This document shows positions 59,114-64,000 of a stretch of 64,000 nt of DNA, one piece after another. A program made the translations under genes and the position numbers. The stretch is taken from contig CM037840.1 in NCBI GenBank assembly GCA_021234535.1, positions 5,218,835 through 5,282,834 of the forward strand, in the 5' to 3' direction. A model generated the notes under the pieces. That model was not told the origin of the DNA, made no database searches, and saw nothing but the letters and a program-made list of their open reading frames with translations. The DNA comes from Stichopus chloronotus. Taxonomy: Eukaryota; Echinodermata; Holothuroidea; Aspidochirotida; Stichopodidae. The number at the start of each line of letters is the position of its first letter. Within the stretch, counting starts at the first letter, position 1.

Positions 59114-61299
59114 GTGACTTTCTTTAAGAGTGCGCCCTCTAATGTTTCCTATCGTTCTCACTCTTGTGGTAAATGGTTTTGCAGGAATCAGGGTTTTTTT
59201 TCTGTTTTTTCTTTTTTTGGCTTTAGTAGTTGGAGCTTTTTTCAAGCTTAGTGATGTTCTTAATGTTTTTGCGCTCGCTGTAACCCTTTGATGCTGGTTG
59301 CTTAATTGTAGAAGAGATCGTTTGGTAGTAACTGTAAAGTTAATACTGGGAGTGAAGTCCCTTTGTCATTTTACACCTCCCCCACCTCCCAAAATGATGG
59401 ATTAATATCTTTAATTTGATGGCAATGGAAAGAAGACAGAAACCTAATTGAGTATCATTTCTGGAGTTAATTTTAATTTCAAATCAGAACAAAGCTTAAT
59501 TTTATCAGAAATTTGTGGTTATGTCACTTATTTTTAAGTGAGTAATCTGATATGTAGTAGTTGTTTTTCTAAACATCCTTTTCTAAACCTTCAAAATGCA
59601 TGGCAACGAGGTTTTCTGCAAACTGGAAACACAAAATAAATACTAAAAATCACAATTGGCAGTATGGCAGCAGGCCATGAGTCCTTGGTTTGGCCACCAA
59701 ATGATGACATTCAGATGAGTGGCTTAATTTTAACATGGGATGCATCAGTAGCATCAAAAGTGTAAATTGTGGAGGTTGTTAATGTCGACTGGTTACGCTC
59801 TTTTTGACAATTTGTCCGTCTCAAAGAGATATTAAATGGCACCCGTTTCGTCTTTCTATCCCTTAGCGAAATCTCTTAATGAAACCCATGGCCAGCACCT
59901 CATGCCACATCATTTCTCTCTGATGACCTTTGCCCTCTTTTTTCCTTTATTTTCATTTCATTCTCTCCTGCCAGTTTTGTCAGTTGTCTCCCACAATTTT
60001 GAAAAAGAAAAAAGTGGTGTTTGTCTTTCCTTTTTGTGCAATCGATTGCTCATGTTTGCTCGTTATGTCAGTGTTTTTGGTGGAAATGTGACCTTTTTGT
60101 TTTGCTCATGGAATTGCTTCATTTGCCTCATCCTCTCATACTGTTTGCCTCGCTGCCGTCATCTCTCATTTCCTAATATCGCGCTGAAAACTTCTTTTGT
60201 GATTTCTAGGGCAGTGGGAAGCAGAATAGTTGACAATCTGCTTTCCTCTTTTCTGAAGAGAAAAATGCTAATGAGTACATAATTATTCAATAATCATCTC
60301 ATGAATATTAATCGCATCCAGGTGACTTACCTGCTGTATTTAGGTTATAGGTTAAAAGGATGCCTAGTACATGTCTTAACACCTGGCACAGAGGGCAGTC
60401 TTGGAGATGGCCATTAGTTTACAAGAGAGTGTGACTTGATGGGTAACAGCCCCCAGTAGAGTGTTGTTGGTGTCAGAAAATTTTAAACTGATTCGACTCC
60501 TGGATGATTCATGTCACCCGGAAATGAGGAGAATGTGTCATCACTACATTGGCCTGTTTTACCAGGTTCCCCCCAAAAATAATGTTTTACTTGTGAATGA
60601 TTTGTTTTGGTGTGTGATTGGAAAATTTACTCCAAAACTTGGTGTCCGGTTGGCTATCAGGTTCTGGCTAGGTGTTAGAGGTCAAGTCCTCCAGTGTAAA
60701 GTGGTGTGTTAATGTGGTGGCCGCAAATTTCAGATTGCAAGGGAAAGGGAAGGTAGCCAAAGTTTGATTTTGCCTGGGCTCATTACATGAGATTCCATTT
60801 AAGCTGTGAAAGTTTGGATCCTTCAGTGGAACCATAACATGGCTTAATAATCACAGAAGTCAGGTGTTTGAAAATAAGAATTTTCTTTGGGCATCTTGCT
60901 GTTGAATAAATTGCAAATTGGGATTGCTTGGCTAAATTTAGATGTAGTTAACTTTAAACAAAATCGTCTCTGCATCCTCGGTTGTAGGTTTGATGTAAGT
61001 GTTTGTCTTCTGGATGTGGGAGTGCAAAAATCTTTCTTGTCATGGAATGCTGGTGAAAAATGGTTCTACTAGAATGAAAAAAGGAAAAACAAATTAAAAT
61101 TTACTTGTTAGCTTCGCTTGCATTCTCAAACATTTTTCTGGATGATGTAAGTCCGTTTTGTGCCTCCGATTGAAATCCCTCTCACCTCTCGCGTTTCAAA
61201 ACAGTCAAAAATTTTTGTTTTTTTTTCTCTTTGTGTATTTTTGCATTAAGTTTTTCCTGTCGATGTTAACATTTGTTTTGTTTTTTTTCCCTCTCAAAG

Positions 61300-61368
61300 G
61301 AATGGTTGAGTCCAATCTTAGCAAGTGTCATGCTGCCCCCTTTTGGACAAGCAAGTCTCAAATCCAAG
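61300..61368 (+). CDS. Candidate 69-base cassette exon of KIF13
   Basis: Twenty-three codons starting EWLSPILASVMLPPF and ending SLKSK, phase 0-0. The acceptor is very strong (TTTTTTTTCCCTCTCAAAG); the donor GTTGTA is weak. It shares an opening E-x-L..SP and a K-x-K ending with the 59069 candidate. Tentative. Confidence 0.3.
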
Positions 61369-62339
61369 GTTGTACCTAACTACTCCACACAAACACACAC
61401 ATCCACTAATTATCACATTCCTCAAATCCAACTAACTTTTGTCCTCTGCTATCGACACGGCCTAACCCATGTGATGATTGTAGTGCTTCTGTCTTTAATA
61501 TCACAGTCATAAGTTGACTTAAAATAGTCCTGTATAGTTTCAAAATTCTGCTTATCAAAGCATTTCCTCAGCTTTGTTTGTTTTTATTTTTACTGGAAAG
61601 TGGCTTCCCCCCTGAAAGACTCGAGGGGCAACCCGCCAAGTGTATCCCCTGGTGCCACCCTTTTTCTAAACAGATCTGACTACTTCCTGCTTTCAACTGC
61701 TTTCCCCGTGTATACTCAGTTTCTCACAAAAGGTGTTTTGGATTAATTCTTCTGACATACTTAGGTCGATCTATCCCATTTACCATCTTTCCTTTTAAAA
61801 AAGTCAGTAGTTAAGTCATTGTCAAGTCACATGTAAAGTGGAATACTCTGTGTGTGGCTAGATGGACATATGTGACATTTGGAGGATAGTTGTTTGTGAG
61901 ATTGAGAGGGAGGGGTGGCGGGAGGGAGGGGGGATGGGTGGAGATGAGAGATTGGTGTGACTGTGGATGAGCTGGATGGGTAGAAGCTGGATGGTAAGCT
62001 CTTGGCCAAGTATTATAAACGTGGTTCAAGCATGTAAGGTTGCTTGGGTTGCTAATATTTAACAGATGTGGTCTCTCCACCGAAATTGGAATCTTTGCTT
62101 AAGGGTGGTATGATTGCCTTTATGTACTCATTGTTATCAATATACATACCTGAAAAGAGTTAAAGCATGATTGTGCCTATACCTGTTACCAAGACTACTG
62201 CCACTGGTACTATGAAACTTGCTTTCTTCTTGGTCCTACAGTAAAGTTTCCTAGAAAAATTTGCACCATGTCAAATTCATGCAGGTTTGGTAGGTGGCTA
62301 TGGAAGATGGGGTTCAGATATCAGTGATGCGGATAAGTA

Positions 62340-62575
62340 ACTGGTGGGAATGGGTGACAGGTAAAGATTAGTGGATGGTAGAGATGGATGGGTTGGCAAA
62401 ATGGTTGTTAAATAGCAAGATGGGTGAGTAGTAGAGATGGGTGGATGAACAAGATGGGTGGATGAACAAAATGGATTGATTTACAAGATGGGTGAGTGAA
62501 TTAGATGGGTTGGTGTTGATGATAAGGTGATTGGTGGATGAAAGAATCAGTGTGAAGATGAGTGAGTGATAGAGA
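62340..62575 (+). repeat. Degenerate GATGGGTG minisatellite
   Basis: Imperfect 16-18 bp units such as AGATGGGTGGATGAACA, decaying at both ends, directly followed by a G10 run. Confidence 0.8.
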
Positions 62576-62578
62576 CAA

Positions 62579-62588
62579 GGGGGGGGGG
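62579..62588 (+). repeat. G10 homopolymer
   Basis: Ten G at the end of the GATGGGTG repeat. Confidence 0.85.
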
Positions 62589-63418
62589 TATGAGAGGTGG
62601 GTTAATGATGAAGGTTAAACCAATGTGTATGTGATGAATAATGACGTGTGGTATGTTGAAAGGTCAGATGCATTAATAGAGATGTGTTTGGTGAGAACCC
62701 TAGAGTACTCTAGGTCTATAGTCTTCCGTTATAGCACTTCTGACAAGTACCTGCTGGTATTCAACTTTGTTTTGAAAGGAACTAGAGTCTCAATGCTTCT
62801 GGTTATGTCTATCTATAGTATTACTTTCCCTTAACCAAACCTCACCTACTCATAGGATCCATCATTCATATCTTCACTATGCTGCCTATGTGTAGTGACC
62901 TTGACTTAAATTTTCATCAAGACTCCCTTTATTACTCCATGATCTTTCACATGGTTTATCCAAATAGTAATTAAGAAATCGCCTAGTGGTTTTTTTGTTT
63001 TTAAAGTATAGATAGCCTTTTGGAATTCTTTGCAACCGTAGGAGCATTGTTTGCAACGATCTGATATGTCCATTACCAGGATTCTGCATCATTGGCAGCT
63101 GTACTGCCCTCATTTTGAGGCATTTGATGCAGACATTGGGTCAAACTTTTGAATATCAGTTGCAAAGGCAGGTTTCCAAACTGTACACAAGAGTTCACAT
63201 TCATCCTTCAGCAACTCTCTTAAAATTCTTTGGTGTTTACTCTCTGGTCTGCAGTGCCCCTTCTTCTCTTTTTACATCAGTTTGTATGACCTTTAACCTC
63301 AGTCTGTATGACCTTTAACCTCATGTCTTTCTCTGTCATCATCTTAGGGATCTGTTTCATTCTCTGCCTGAAGTCGCAAAAAATTTTCCTCTTTTGCATC
63401 TGTTTTGGGTTATGATAG

Positions 63419-63472
63419 GAGGATCCAAAACTAATCAAATTCATGACAGCTGCATCCACCATGTCAGAGAGA
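63419..63472 (+). CDS. Candidate 54-base cassette exon of KIF13
   Basis: Eighteen codons, EDPKLIKFMTAASTMSER, phase 0-0, with acceptor TTTGGGTTATGATAG and donor GTAAAC. Amphipathic, coding-like composition, but no family homology recognised. Confidence 0.28.
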
Positions 63473-64000
63473 GTAAACGCACAGTAAAGAATATGATTTT
63501 CTTTTTTGCAGGTTAAATTGTTCAATTACGCCAGTTTGCAGTCAAGAACAAAATATGGGATCCTTCTGCTGTTTGCATGCTGTGGAATCTAATAACGTTA
63601 TACTTTTTTATTTGGGGAGAATTTTGATTATTTCAGAATTGTTCTCAGATTGTTATTAGGATTTCTACAAGGAGTGTGTCACACAGCTTAAAGTTCAAAT
63701 TCCTGTAGTGGCTTTGTGTCTCCTTCCAGCGTTTTGCTCTTACCTCTAAGTTCTGACTACCGCCTTCCTTCTTTTGTGATGTGGAGCATTTCATGATGTT
63801 GTCGTTTTGACTGCAATGACATCGCTCGTATTTAGAGGGATTCCCTAATGCCTAACCATTCGAAAAGTATTTGTTTCTGGGCAGGACACTAGAATGTTGT
63901 CTTTTGCCATATTTAGTACATTATGATGTTGCCTGAGGATGTAAGTAAGTAGATCTGATTTGTTTTTTGGCTGACATTGAACACAAAAAAACTACATGCT

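Larger units (their letters stand above)
58533..64000 (+). other. Intron 21 and onward, open at window end
   Basis: No certain exon. It holds three candidate cassette exons (59069-59113, 61300-61368, 63419-63472), a G-rich stretch near 61905-61940, GATGGGTG repeats (62340-62575) and a G10 run (62579-62588). The next conserved KIF13 exon must lie beyond the window. Confidence 0.75.

Noticed and set aside
59836..60282. 148-codon ORF in intron 21
   Set aside because: Cys/Phe/Leu-rich translation of T-rich sequence, with no recognisable domain and no splice context.

Overview
The window is animal nuclear DNA: AT-rich, intron-dominated, with GT-AG introns and many short non-autonomous DNA transposons, minisatellites and homopolymer runs. 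One gene fills almost all of it: a plus-strand kinesin-3 motor of the KIF13A/KIF13B (fly Khc-73) subfamily. Repeat style, intron sizes and the presence of one KIF13-type gene suggest a marine invertebrate deuterostome, most likely an echinoderm. That placement is inference, not proof.

I could thread 21 coding exons (2358 coding bases, 786 codons) through the window with every splice phase matching. The start codon is at 786, with an in-frame stop upstream at 714-716. In order the protein has: the motor domain (exons 1-11, about residues 1-360, with P-loop, switch I and switch II), the neck coil and first coiled coil (exons 12-14), an FHA domain (exons 14-16, about residues 450-550), a divergent Ser/Thr-Pro linker (exon 17), a second coiled coil (exon 18) and the stalk that in KIF13B binds MAGUK cargo (exons 18-21). 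The remainder (the KIF1B/DUF3694-type region, the tail, and a CAP-Gly domain if it is KIF13B-like) lies beyond 64000, so KIF13A-like and KIF13B-like cannot be told apart here. One exon is only 13 bases long.

Layout: 1-785 is 5' flank and 5' UTR. From 786 to about 47 kb the motor exons are spread over large introns (6.8, 15.8, 4.8 and 13.9 kb) loaded with MITEs, hairpin elements, a decayed Ty3/Gypsy-type gag fragment, and 26-, 42- and 51-bp tandem repeats. An array at 45.9-46.6 kb carries TGAGTCA heptamers. From 47 to 58.5 kb the exons are dense, with introns of about 0.35-2.3 kb. From 58.5 kb to the end is an open intron holding three frame-compatible candidate cassette exons.

The most unusual structures are two minisatellites in adjacent introns (18 and 19). 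Each starts exactly at a 5' splice site and repeats the exon/intron junction itself, so the array is a ladder of donor-like sites. A hairpin transposon family in introns 2 and 4 likewise carries a CAG|GTAAGT-type donor in its terminal repeat. I found no second gene, tRNA, rRNA or CRISPR array.
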